DNA from: an uncultured Ruminococcus sp.
GTDB lineage: Bacteria > Bacillota > Clostridia > Oscillospirales > Ruminococcaceae
Reading direction: 5' to 3'
Assembly: GCA_947174965.1 (NCBI GenBank)
Contig: CAMWKY010000031.1
Location: 1 to 12,085, forward strand
Length of the DNA: 12,085 bases
The position numbers and the translations under genes were made by a program. Under the pieces are notes generated by a model that ran no database searches, was not told the origin of the DNA, and worked only from the letters and a program-made list of their open reading frames with translations. Positions within the stretch are counted from its first letter, which is position 1; each line of letters opens with the position of its first letter. Of this stretch, positions 6,228 through 12,085 are shown in pieces.

Positions 6228-6870
6228 AGTTAAACAGCCTTTAGCAGAGGAAAATCTTGGACTTGTACATCTATGTGCAAACCGTTTCAGAGGTCGTGGA
6301 ATTGAGTATGAGGACTTATATTCTGCCGGTTGTCTCGGACTTCTGAAAGCTGTCAAGGCTTTTGATTCGGGCAGGGGAGTTAAGTTTTCCACTTATGCCG
6401 TACCTGTTATTCTGGGTGAAATAAAACGTCTGTTCCGTGACGGCGGAAGTGTTCACGTCAGCAGAAGTCTGAAGGATTTATCAATAAAACTGCAAAAAAT
6501 CTGTTCGGATTTTGTACAGCATAACGGCAGAGAGCCTGCAATAAGTGAACTTGCGGAGATAACAGGGGAAACAGAATCGGATATATCAGAGGCTTTGTGT
6601 GCATCACAGCCGTTGCTGTCGCTTACTGCATCAGATGATGAAAGTCAACTTGATATACCAGTTGAAGCACCTGACGAAACAATAATTGACATACTCGCAC
6701 TTCGTCAGCTTATGCAGGAATTGCCAGATGAGGACAGAACACTGCTTGAACTGCGGTATTTCAAGAGTTTCACGCAGTCAAAAACAGCGCAGGTACTCGG
6801 TATAACGCAAGTGCAGGTATCACGGAGAGAAAAGAAACTTCTTTTATATATGCGTGAACAGCTTTCATGA
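6217..6870 (+). CDS. sigF: RNA polymerase sigma-F factor (SpoIIAC)
   Basis: The product of 217 residues is a sigma-70-family factor of the sporulation group that directs early forespore transcription. Region 2 spans about 11-83, with LYSAGCLGLLKAVKAFD (34-50) and FSTYAVPVILGEIKRLFRD (57-75). Region 3 is about 84-128. Region 4 is about 168-217, with the helix-turn-helix KTAQVLGITQVQVSRREKKL (189-208). It is shorter than the Bacillus protein (about 255), mainly through a short N-terminus and linker. Sigma F and sigma G look alike; the SpoIIAA-SpoIIAB partners upstream make sigma F the right call. The ATG at 6217 lies inside the end of spoIIAB and has only a weak ribosome site, so translation is probably coupled. 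The stop at 6868-6870 directly touches the stop of convergent hemW, leaving no terminator between them. Confidence 0.95.
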   Translation: MAVEVKQPLAEENLGLVHLCANRFRGRGIEYEDLYSAGCLGLLKAVKAFDSGRGVKFSTYAVPVILGEIKRLFRDGGSVHVSRSLKDLSIKLQKICSDFVQHNGREPAISELAEITGETESDISEALCASQPLLSLTASDDESQLDIPVEAPDETIIDILALRQLMQELPDEDRTLLELRYFKSFTQSKTAQVLGITQVQVSRREKKLLLYMREQLS

Positions 6871-7968
6871 TTAACTGAAAATAATATATTCTATTACTGA
6901 ATTTGACATGACAAAGCCTTTTTCGGTGAGAGATATATTTTCGCCGTTATATTTTATATACCCTGCTTTTATAAGCGGGGGGATTTTTTTTTCTATACTT
7001 TTTCTGTGTAATTCCACATCATTAAGATTCAGTCCTTCAGCAAGTCTCAATCGAAGCATAGCAAATTCCTCAAATCCGCACGGTGAATCATCTGTAATAA
7101 CAACGGGCTGGACAGGGGAGTTAATAAATGCCTGCAAATCGGGTTCAACTGCAAATCTTTTTCCTTTATAGCATGAATGTGCAGATGTGCCGATTCCGAT
7201 ATAATCAAGGCATTTCCAGTATCGGCAGTTGTGACGACTTTCAAATCCTGCTTTTGAAAAATTTGATACTTCATATTGCAGAAAGCCTTTTTTATTGAGC
7301 ATATCAGTCATTTGCAAGTATAAATCAGCTGTTTTGTCGTCATCGGGCATAATATCAAGTATTTTTTTGCAGTTGAATGGTGTGTTTTCCTCAATTTTCA
7401 ATATATATGCGGAAATGTGCTGAATCTGCATATCAGTTAAAGTATTTATCGAATACGCAAGACTATCAGCAGACTGATTCGGCAGGGCTATCATCAAATC
7501 ACACGAAATATTCTCAAATCCTGCATCTATGGCATCATTTACAGCTTTTCCTGCACGTTCCGACGTGTGTGTGCGCCCGAGAAATTTCAGTTCGTCATTA
7601 TTCATGGACTGCACACCTATAGAAAGTCGGTTTATGCCTGATTTTCGGAGATTATACAGCTTTTCGGGTTTGAGCGTGTTCGGGTTTGCTTCAATAGTAA
7701 TTTCTGCATCTTCCGACAAGTTAAAGCATTTTCTTATCTCATCTATAAAAGCCGTAATCTGTTCAGCTGTAAGAAGTGTCGGAGTACCTCCGCCGAAATA
7801 TACTGTATCAACAAGAGTATTTTTGTCCGCATAGTGCCTTATATTACGTAGAACAGCTTCACAATAACAATCCGCCTGCATTTTATTGTAGCAGACGGAA
7901 TAAAAGTCGCAGTAACTGCATTTTTTTCCGCAAAAAGGCACATGAATATATATTCCAAGTGTATTCAT
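6871..7968 (-). CDS. hemW: Radical SAM family heme chaperone HemW
   Basis: The product of 365 residues has the usual length for HemW. The N-terminus IYIHVPFCGKKCSYCDF holds the radical-SAM CxxxCxxC iron-sulfur motif (Cys13, Cys17, Cys20) in the HemW-type context ending in C-D-F. VYFGGGTPTLL (56-66) is the SAM-contacting GGGTP motif, and LSIGVQSMN comes next in the barrel; a HemN-type C-terminal region follows. HemW is thought to bind heme and transfer it to respiratory enzymes rather than to oxidise coproporphyrinogen, despite frequent mislabelling as HemN. It is the last gene of the lepA operon: its ATG overlaps the stop of the upstream gene in an ATGA (7965-7968), with no strong ribosome site. 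lepA next to hemW is a known Firmicute arrangement. No terminator follows because the end abuts sigF. Confidence 0.95.
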   Translation of the reverse strand: MNTLGIYIHVPFCGKKCSYCDFYSVCYNKMQADCYCEAVLRNIRHYADKNTLVDTVYFGGGTPTLLTAEQITAFIDEIRKCFNLSEDAEITIEANPNTLKPEKLYNLRKSGINRLSIGVQSMNNDELKFLGRTHTSERAGKAVNDAIDAGFENISCDLMIALPNQSADSLAYSINTLTDMQIQHISAYILKIEENTPFNCKKILDIMPDDDKTADLYLQMTDMLNKKGFLQYEVSNFSKAGFESRHNCRYWKCLDYIGIGTSAHSCYKGKRFAVEPDLQAFINSPVQPVVITDDSPCGFEEFAMLRLRLAEGLNLNDVELHRKSIEKKIPPLIKAGYIKYNGENISLTEKGFVMSNSVIEYIIFS

Positions 7969-8321
7969 TGTACAGGCTCAATGCGGATTGCAGGGGCAAG
8001 TTTAAAGAAAAATGCGTTGACAATCTTCGGAACTATAAGTGTTGAAAGAATTATTCCCATATTTATGAATACTTCATTTACTAAAATCCATTCGTATTCC
8101 GTTGCTTCTGTTTTTGGTGCAAAAAGATACACAATAACAACGCAGATAAACGCAATAACGCAGTAAACGGCATTGAAAATAGTAGCTCCTTTACCGTTCA
8201 CACATTTTCTGCCACATTCCATACATACCTTGCCTTTTGAATTAAGCTGACCTGCAAAAGCCTTTTTTATCGGATTAAATGATTTCTTGCCACAATGCGG
8301 ACAATTATATATACTGCTCAT
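7965..8321 (-). CDS. Zinc-ribbon protein with two membrane segments
   Basis: The product of 118 residues is not assigned to a named family. The N-terminus has a likely treble-clef/zinc-ribbon arrangement (CPHC at 7-10 and CMEC at 33-36, plus Cys40). Two hydrophobic segments follow at about 47-69 and 82-107, so the zinc ribbon is probably cytoplasmic and tethered to the membrane. The ATG at 8319-8321 has AAGGAG 8 nt upstream. It overlaps the stop of the 52-aa gene in an ATGA and overlaps hemW in another ATGA, so it is embedded in the lepA-hemW operon. Function unknown; a link to membrane heme or redox assembly can be guessed only from position. Confidence 0.82.
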   Translation of the reverse strand: MSSIYNCPHCGKKSFNPIKKAFAGQLNSKGKVCMECGRKCVNGKGATIFNAVYCVIAFICVVIVYLFAPKTEATEYEWILVNEVFINMGIILSTLIVPKIVNAFFFKLAPAIRIEPVQ

Positions 8322-8476
8322 TGGATAATCTCCTTTTCTTTAAGTTCAGGAAGTAATTCACAAAGCGGAATTTCTTTCAGTTCATTTTTTATAGTCCTTG
8401 TTTTGCGTACTCTTTTAAGTTTGTCAACAGGCATATACATTTTACACATTTTCAGCTTTTTCAATCTTTTTCGCAT
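8318..8476 (-). CDS. 52-aa basic miniprotein, unknown function
   Basis: A frame from the ATG at 8474-8476 to a TGA at 8318-8320 encodes 52 residues. It begins with a strongly basic stretch (MRKRLKKLKMCKMYM), is Lys/Arg-rich to about residue 30, and has a more acidic second half (ELKEIPLCELLPELKEKE). No membrane segment is present. The start lies 4 bp after the stop of the 103-aa gene, and the end overlaps the next start in an ATGA. The fully packed position, the coding strand and the absence of stops support a real gene. The ribosome site is weak (AAAGTGA just upstream), and coupling to the preceding gene is likely. I do not recognise it; the basic head could contact RNA or ribosome, which is a guess. 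Confidence 0.65.
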   Translation of the reverse strand: MRKRLKKLKMCKMYMPVDKLKRVRKTRTIKNELKEIPLCELLPELKEKEIIQ

Positions 8477-8480
8477 TGTA

Positions 8481-8792
8481 TCACTTTCTTTTCAGTATTA
8501 TATCATCAGGAAAAAGCTCAATATTTTCGTCCTCTAAATCCTGAATTGATTCAGATTCATTATCACACATTATTCTGTAACTTGCAAAACAGTTTTCTTT
8601 GAAAGGAAGTTGAAAAAAATCAAACTGACCTGCATCTTCAATGCTGTTTTTTTCAAGCATATTCAGCCATTTCAATGCCTTGTCAATGGATTTGAGATTT
8701 GCAAGATTTTTGTTTCTGTCAGCGTCCTGATTTTTCAGTTTGTTTACAATTTTTTCTCTTTCAGCAGTCAATATGTCTATAGCATACTTCAT
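8481..8792 (-). CDS. 103-aa hypothetical protein, helical N-terminal half
   Basis: The product of 103 residues is not recognised. Residues 1-50 are rich in charged residues and leucine with spacing suited to a helix or coiled coil (AEREKIVNKLKNQDADRNKN onward). The second half is acidic (ESESIQDLEDENIELFPDD) with a short KRK tail. The ATG at 8790-8792 is chosen because GGTGAT (8798-8803) is 5 nt upstream; the TTG at 8793-8795 would be only 2 nt from it. It begins 12 bp after the lepA stop and ends 4 bp before the 52-aa gene, so it is the second gene of the lepA operon. No membrane segment or catalytic motif is seen. Confidence 0.78.
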   Translation of the reverse strand: MKYAIDILTAEREKIVNKLKNQDADRNKNLANLKSIDKALKWLNMLEKNSIEDAGQFDFFQLPFKENCFASYRIMCDNESESIQDLEDENIELFPDDIILKRK

Positions 8793-8804
8793 CAAAAATC
8801 ACCA

Positions 8805-10607
8805 TTAGCTGTCAAGTTTAAGAACGCTCATAAATGCTTCCTGCGGAACTTCAACAGTGCCAAGCTGTCTCATACGCTTTTTGCCCTCTTTCTGCTTTTC
8901 AAGCAGTTTTTTCTTACGTGTGATGTCACCGCCGTAGCATTTTGCAAGAACGTCCTTGCGCATTGCCTTTACTGTTTCACGTGCAATAATCTTTCCGCCG
9001 ATAGCTGCCTGAATCGGTACTTCAAAAAGCTGACGTGGGATATTCTCCTTGAGTTTTTCGGCAATTTTTCTTGCTCTTGCATAAGCCTTGTCCGTGTGTA
9101 TGATAAATGACAGAGCATCTACAATATCGCCGTTCAGAAGTATGTCAAGTTTTACAAGTTTGGACGGAGTATAGCCAAGCATCTCATAATCAAAACTTGC
9201 ATAGCCTTTTGTACGTGATTTTAGAACGTCGAAAAAGTCGTATACAATCTCATTCAGTGGCAGTTCGTAGTGAAGCTCAACACGTGTATCATCAAGGTAT
9301 TTCATATCCTTGAAAATTCCACGTCTGTCCTGACAGAGTTCCATAATATTTCCGACATAATCGGACGGCGACAGAATACTTGCCTTAACCATTGGTTCTT
9401 CTGCTGTCTGAATGAGTGCAGGGTCTGGATAATTTGTCGGGTTGTCAATATATTGCACTTCGCCGTTAGTCATTGTTACTTTATATATAACAGACGGAGC
9501 AGTTGTAATCAAATCAAGATTATATTCACGTTCAAGTCGCTCCTGTATTATTTCCATATGCAGAAGTCCAAGAAATCCACAACGGAAACCGAAACCAAGT
9601 GCAACAGATGTTTCAGGCTCAAATGACAATGAAGCATCATTTAACTGCAATTTTTCAAGTGCTTCACGCAAATCACCATATTTTGCACCGTCAGCAGGAT
9701 AAATGCCCGAAAATACCATAGGATTTACTTTTCTATAGCCCTCCAATGGCTCATCACACGGGAAATCATTGTTTGTTACAGTATCGCCTACCTGCGTATC
9801 ACCGATACTTTTAATAGATGCTGAAATATAGCCAACTTCGCCGGCTTCCAGTGAACCGTTGTTTACAAGTGATGTTGCATTCATGAATCCTGCTTCTACA
9901 ACAGTAAATACTGCGCCTGTTGCCATTAAGCGGATATTGTCACCGACTTTTACAGTTCCCTCTTTTACACGGACATATATAATAACACCTTTATATGAAT
10001 CATAGTAGCTGTCAAAAATCAGTGCTTTTAGTGGCTTGTCCGTATCACCTACAGGAGCAGGAATATCAGTTACAATTTTTTCAAGCACTTCCTCAATATT
10101 AGTACCCATTTTTGCGGATATTCTTGGAGCGTCCATTGCAGGAATACCGATAACATTCTCAACCTCATTGCATACACGTTCAGGGTCGGCAGAAGGCAGG
10201 TCAATTTTGTTTACAACAGGTACAATTTCCAAATCGTTTTCAATTGCAAGATAAGTATTTGCAAGTGTCTGCGCCTCTATGCCCTGCGAAGCATCAACAA
10301 CAAGTATTGCCCCCTCACAAGCAACAAGTGAGCGTGATACCTCATAGTTAAAGTCAACGTGTCCGGGAGTGTCAATTAAGTTGAAAATGTAGTCTTCTCC
10401 GTCTTTAGCCGTATACTTCAGGCGGACTGCACGTGCTTTTATTGTTATGCCACGTTCTCGCTCAATATCCATATTATCAAGCAACTGGTCCTCCATGTCA
10501 CGGACTGCAACAGTTTCCGTCTTTTCAAGAATACGGTCGGCAAGTGTCGATTTGCCGTGGTCTATATGTGCAACAATACAGAAGTTTCTGATTTTATTAT
10601 TCGCCAA
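8805..10607 (-). CDS. lepA: Elongation factor 4 (LepA), ribosomal GTPase
   Basis: The product of 600 residues is full length for LepA/EF4, a translational GTPase that acts on the ribosome during elongation stress and/or 30S maturation. G1 AHIDHGKS (13-20), the switch region with RGITIKA (52-58), G3 DTPGH (79-83), G4 NKID (133-136) and G5 SAK (164-166) are all present. The EF-G-like domains and the LepA-specific C-terminal domain (ending [10 protein letters not shown] ... [27 protein letters not shown]) follow. The start is TTG at 10605-10607, with GAGGAA (10614-10619) 6 nt upstream; no in-frame ATG fits the conserved N-terminus. It is the first gene of the five-gene operon ending in hemW, with its own promoter. 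Confidence 0.98.
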   Translation of the reverse strand: MANNKIRNFCIVAHIDHGKSTLADRILEKTETVAVRDMEDQLLDNMDIERERGITIKARAVRLKYTAKDGEDYIFNLIDTPGHVDFNYEVSRSLVACEGAILVVDASQGIEAQTLANTYLAIENDLEIVPVVNKIDLPSADPERVCNEVENVIGIPAMDAPRISAKMGTNIEEVLEKIVTDIPAPVGDTDKPLKALIFDSYYDSYKGVIIYVRVKEGTVKVGDNIRLMATGAVFTVVEAGFMNATSLVNNGSLEAGEVGYISASIKSIGDTQVGDTVTNNDFPCDEPLEGYRKVNPMVFSGIYPADGAKYGDLREALEKLQLNDASLSFEPETSVALGFGFRCGFLGLLHMEIIQERLEREYNLDLITTAPSVIYKVTMTNGEVQYIDNPTNYPDPALIQTAEEPMVKASILSPSDYVGNIMELCQDRRGIFKDMKYLDDTRVELHYELPLNEIVYDFFDVLKSRTKGYASFDYEMLGYTPSKLVKLDILLNGDIVDALSFIIHTDKAYARARKIAEKLKENIPRQLFEVPIQAAIGGKIIARETVKAMRKDVLAKCYGGDITRKKKLLEKQKEGKKRMRQLGTVEVPQEAFMSVLKLDS

Positions 10608-10613
10608 AGTAAA

Positions 10614-10619
10614 TTCCTC
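10614..10619 (-). promoter_or_regulatory. Ribosome binding site deciding the TTG start of lepA
   Basis: GAGGAA on the minus strand is 6 nt from the TTG start. A nearby ATG in another frame overlaps this site and does not lead into LepA. Confidence 0.7.
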
Positions 10620-10641
10620 ATTTCAATATGGTATATACACC

Positions 10642-10670
10642 ATTATAGCAGAAAAAAAATATTTTGTAAA
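10642..10670 (-). promoter_or_regulatory. Sigma-A-type promoter of the lepA-hemW operon
   Basis: On the minus strand TTTACA (10665-10670) and TATAAT (10642-10647) are 17 bp apart, about 35 bp before the lepA start. This is the only convincing promoter seen for the five-gene operon. Confidence 0.75.
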
Positions 10671-10710
10671 GCAAAAAATAATAGTTTTATAAAAAATTAA
10701 GAAAAAAGAC

Positions 10711-10738
10711 TTGCAATTTTCTGAAAATGTGATATAAT
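10711..10738 (+). promoter_or_regulatory. Sigma-A-type promoter of ackA
   Basis: TTGCAA (10711-10716) and TATAAT (10733-10738) are 16 bp apart, with a TGA extended -10. It is divergent from the lepA promoter, whose -35 box lies about 40 bp away. The leader is about 32 nt and too short for a riboswitch. Confidence 0.8.
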
Positions 10739-10777
10739 ATACAGTGGTAAAATTTTTTGAAAGGAAGTTATAAACCA

Positions 10778-11977
10778 ATGATTATTTTAGTTGTAAATGC
10801 AGGTAGCTCATCACTCAAATATCAGCTTATCGACATGAAAGACGAAAGCGTTATTGCAAAGGGCAACTGCGACAGAATCGGAATTGACGGTCATATCGCG
10901 CACAAGACTGCTGATGGCAGAGAACTTAATGAGGACTGCTCATTCCCGACTCACACAGAAGCATTTATGAAACTTGTTGAGACACTTACAACAGGTGATG
11001 CAAAAGTTATTGACAGTATGAACGAAATTTCTGCTGTAGGTCACAGAATTGTACAGGGTGCTGATATTTTCGATAAATCTGTACTTGTTACAGATGAGAT
11101 TGTTGACAAGATTGACGAACTCCGTGAACTTGCACCAGTACATAACCATGCACACGCACTTGCTCTCCGTGCCTGCAAGAGTGTAATTCCTGCAAATGTT
11201 CCACAGGTAGCTGTATTTGATACAGCATTCCACCAGACAATGCCACCAAAGGCTTATATGTTCGGTCTCCCATATGAAGATTATGAAACACTTCATGTAA
11301 GAAAATACGGTTTTCATGGTACATCACACAGATTTGTTTCTGCTGCACTTGCTGATGCTATGGGTAAGGACGTAAAGGATTTAAAGATTGTTTCATGTCA
11401 TCTTGGAAACGGTTCATCAATTACAGCAGTAGACGGCGGAAAGTCTGTTGATACTTCTATGGGCTTCACTCCTCTTGACGGTGTTGTAATGGGTACACGT
11501 TCAGGTGCTGTTGACCCGTCCGCTGTTACATTCGTAGCAGATAAGCACGGTTTCTCACCTGCACAGATGAGCGACTACATGAATAAGAAATCAGGTTTTC
11601 TTGGTGTTTCAGGTGTCGGCTCTGATAACCGTGATATTGAAGCAGCAGCACACGAAGGCAACGAAAGAGCAAAGCTTGTTACAGATATGCTTGTATACGA
11701 AATCAAGAAATATATCGGTTCATATGCAGCAGCAATGAATGGTCTTGATGCTGTTCTTTTCACAGGCGGTATCGGTGAAAATGCTTTTGACGTAAGAGAA
11801 CAGGTTTGCGAGAATATGGAATTTTTCGGAATCAAGCTTGATAAGGAAGTTAATCATGGTCTCAGAGGAAAACTCCAGAAGATTTCCGCTGATGATTCAA
11901 AAGTTGAAGTATGGGTTGTACCAACAAATGAGGAACTTCTTATCGCAAGAGATACACTCGCACTTATTTCAAAATAA
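10778..11977 (+). CDS. ackA: Acetate kinase
   Basis: The product of 399 residues is full length. It interconverts acetyl phosphate plus ADP and acetate plus ATP, the ATP-yielding step of acetate fermentation in the cytoplasm. Key residues aligned with the Methanosarcina enzyme are present: Asn7 in NAGSSS, Arg90 in GHRIVQG, Asp148 in VFDTAFHQTMP, His180 in GFHGTSH, and Arg241 in GTRSGAVDPS. The nucleotide-site HLGNGSS (208-214), FTGGIGENA (328-336) and the C-terminal NEE (384-386) are also there. The ATG at 10778 has AAAGGAAG about 10 nt upstream; a TTG a few codons earlier lies inside that site and is not used. The gene has its own promoter and terminator and no phosphotransacetylase (pta) neighbour in the window. 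In many Clostridia pta and ackA are adjacent, so pta must be elsewhere or replaced. Confidence 0.98.
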   Translation: MIILVVNAGSSSLKYQLIDMKDESVIAKGNCDRIGIDGHIAHKTADGRELNEDCSFPTHTEAFMKLVETLTTGDAKVIDSMNEISAVGHRIVQGADIFDKSVLVTDEIVDKIDELRELAPVHNHAHALALRACKSVIPANVPQVAVFDTAFHQTMPPKAYMFGLPYEDYETLHVRKYGFHGTSHRFVSAALADAMGKDVKDLKIVSCHLGNGSSITAVDGGKSVDTSMGFTPLDGVVMGTRSGAVDPSAVTFVADKHGFSPAQMSDYMNKKSGFLGVSGVGSDNRDIEAAAHEGNERAKLVTDMLVYEIKKYIGSYAAAMNGLDAVLFTGGIGENAFDVREQVCENMEFFGIKLDKEVNHGLRGKLQKISADDSKVEVWVVPTNEELLIARDTLALISK

Positions 11978-12016
11978 GTCCGTTAGTTAAGGCTGATACT
12001 TATACAGAAATTTTAA

Positions 12017-12062
12017 GCCATAGTATTTTTGATTATAAGTCAAAAATACTATGGCGTTTTTT
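12017..12062 (+). terminator. Rho-independent terminator of ackA
   Basis: Arms 12017-12032 and 12040-12055 form a perfect 16-bp stem with a 7-nt loop, followed by G and six T (12057-12062). It begins 39 bp after the ackA stop and is the strongest terminator in the window. The preceding A-poor side makes it mainly a plus-strand terminator. Confidence 0.95.
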
Positions 12063-12065
12063 CTA

Positions 12066-12071
12066 TTGACA
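12066..12071 (+). promoter_or_regulatory. Possible -35 box of a gene beyond the right edge
   Basis: A perfect TTGACA follows the ackA terminator. A -10 box 17 bp on would fall just past the end of the window, so this cannot be confirmed. Confidence 0.25.
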
Positions 12072-12085
12072 TAACAGTTTTCTTG

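Noticed and set aside
8610..9702. Plus-strand frames opposite the 103-aa gene and lepA
   Set aside because: They are shadows of the LepA and hypothetical frames without ribosome sites or family patterns.
10739..10777. Riboswitch or leader peptide before ackA
   Set aside because: The leader is only about 32 nt and contains just the ribosome site.

Overview
The window looks like a piece of chromosome from a low-GC, spore-forming-lineage Firmicute, most likely a Clostridia member near Ruminococcus/Oscillospiraceae. This is inferred from AT-rich intergenic DNA, strong AGGAGG-type ribosome sites, TTG starts, sigma-A promoters with extended -10 boxes, a spoIIA operon and a lepA-hemW operon. It is a compact housekeeping region. 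I see no tRNA, rRNA, insertion sequence, prophage gene, CRISPR array or riboswitch, and no gene-free stretch over 300 bases.

Left part (1-4247, minus strand, read right to left): a class A penicillin-binding protein with an unusual Trp/Gly repeat tail, then a 76-bp gap with a hairpin, then a THUMP-domain RNA methyltransferase that starts at TTG. Last comes a comF-type phosphoribosyltransferase gene that overlaps the methyltransferase end and is cut by the window edge. Divergent from the penicillin-binding protein is a small membrane-anchored protein with a BofC-like C-terminal segment (4410-4748). It converges on a flavin reductase-family gene (4754-5329, minus).

Middle (5472-6870, plus): the sporulation operon spoIIAA-spoIIAB-sigF, encoding the partner-switching module that controls the first forespore sigma factor. 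It shares a 142-bp divergent promoter region with the flavin reductase gene. SigF ends exactly where the convergent hemW gene ends, with no room for a terminator.

Right part (6871-10607, minus): a five-gene operon lepA - 103-aa hypothetical - 52-aa basic miniprotein - zinc-ribbon/two-TM protein - hemW. The junctions are 12 bp, 4 bp, ATGA overlap and ATGA overlap. lepA-hemW adjacency is known in Firmicutes; the three small genes between them are what I could not assign to a pathway, and they are the best candidates for something undescribed. Finally ackA (10778-11977, plus) stands alone with its own promoter and a 16-bp terminator hairpin.

Functionally the region mixes cell-wall synthesis, RNA modification, DNA-uptake-type gene content, sporulation control, translation (EF4), heme trafficking and acetate/ATP metabolism. 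No dramatic new system is visible. The most notable points are the three-gene insert in lepA-hemW, the repeat tail of the penicillin-binding protein, and a spoIIA promoter that looks sigma-A-like rather than sigma-H-like.
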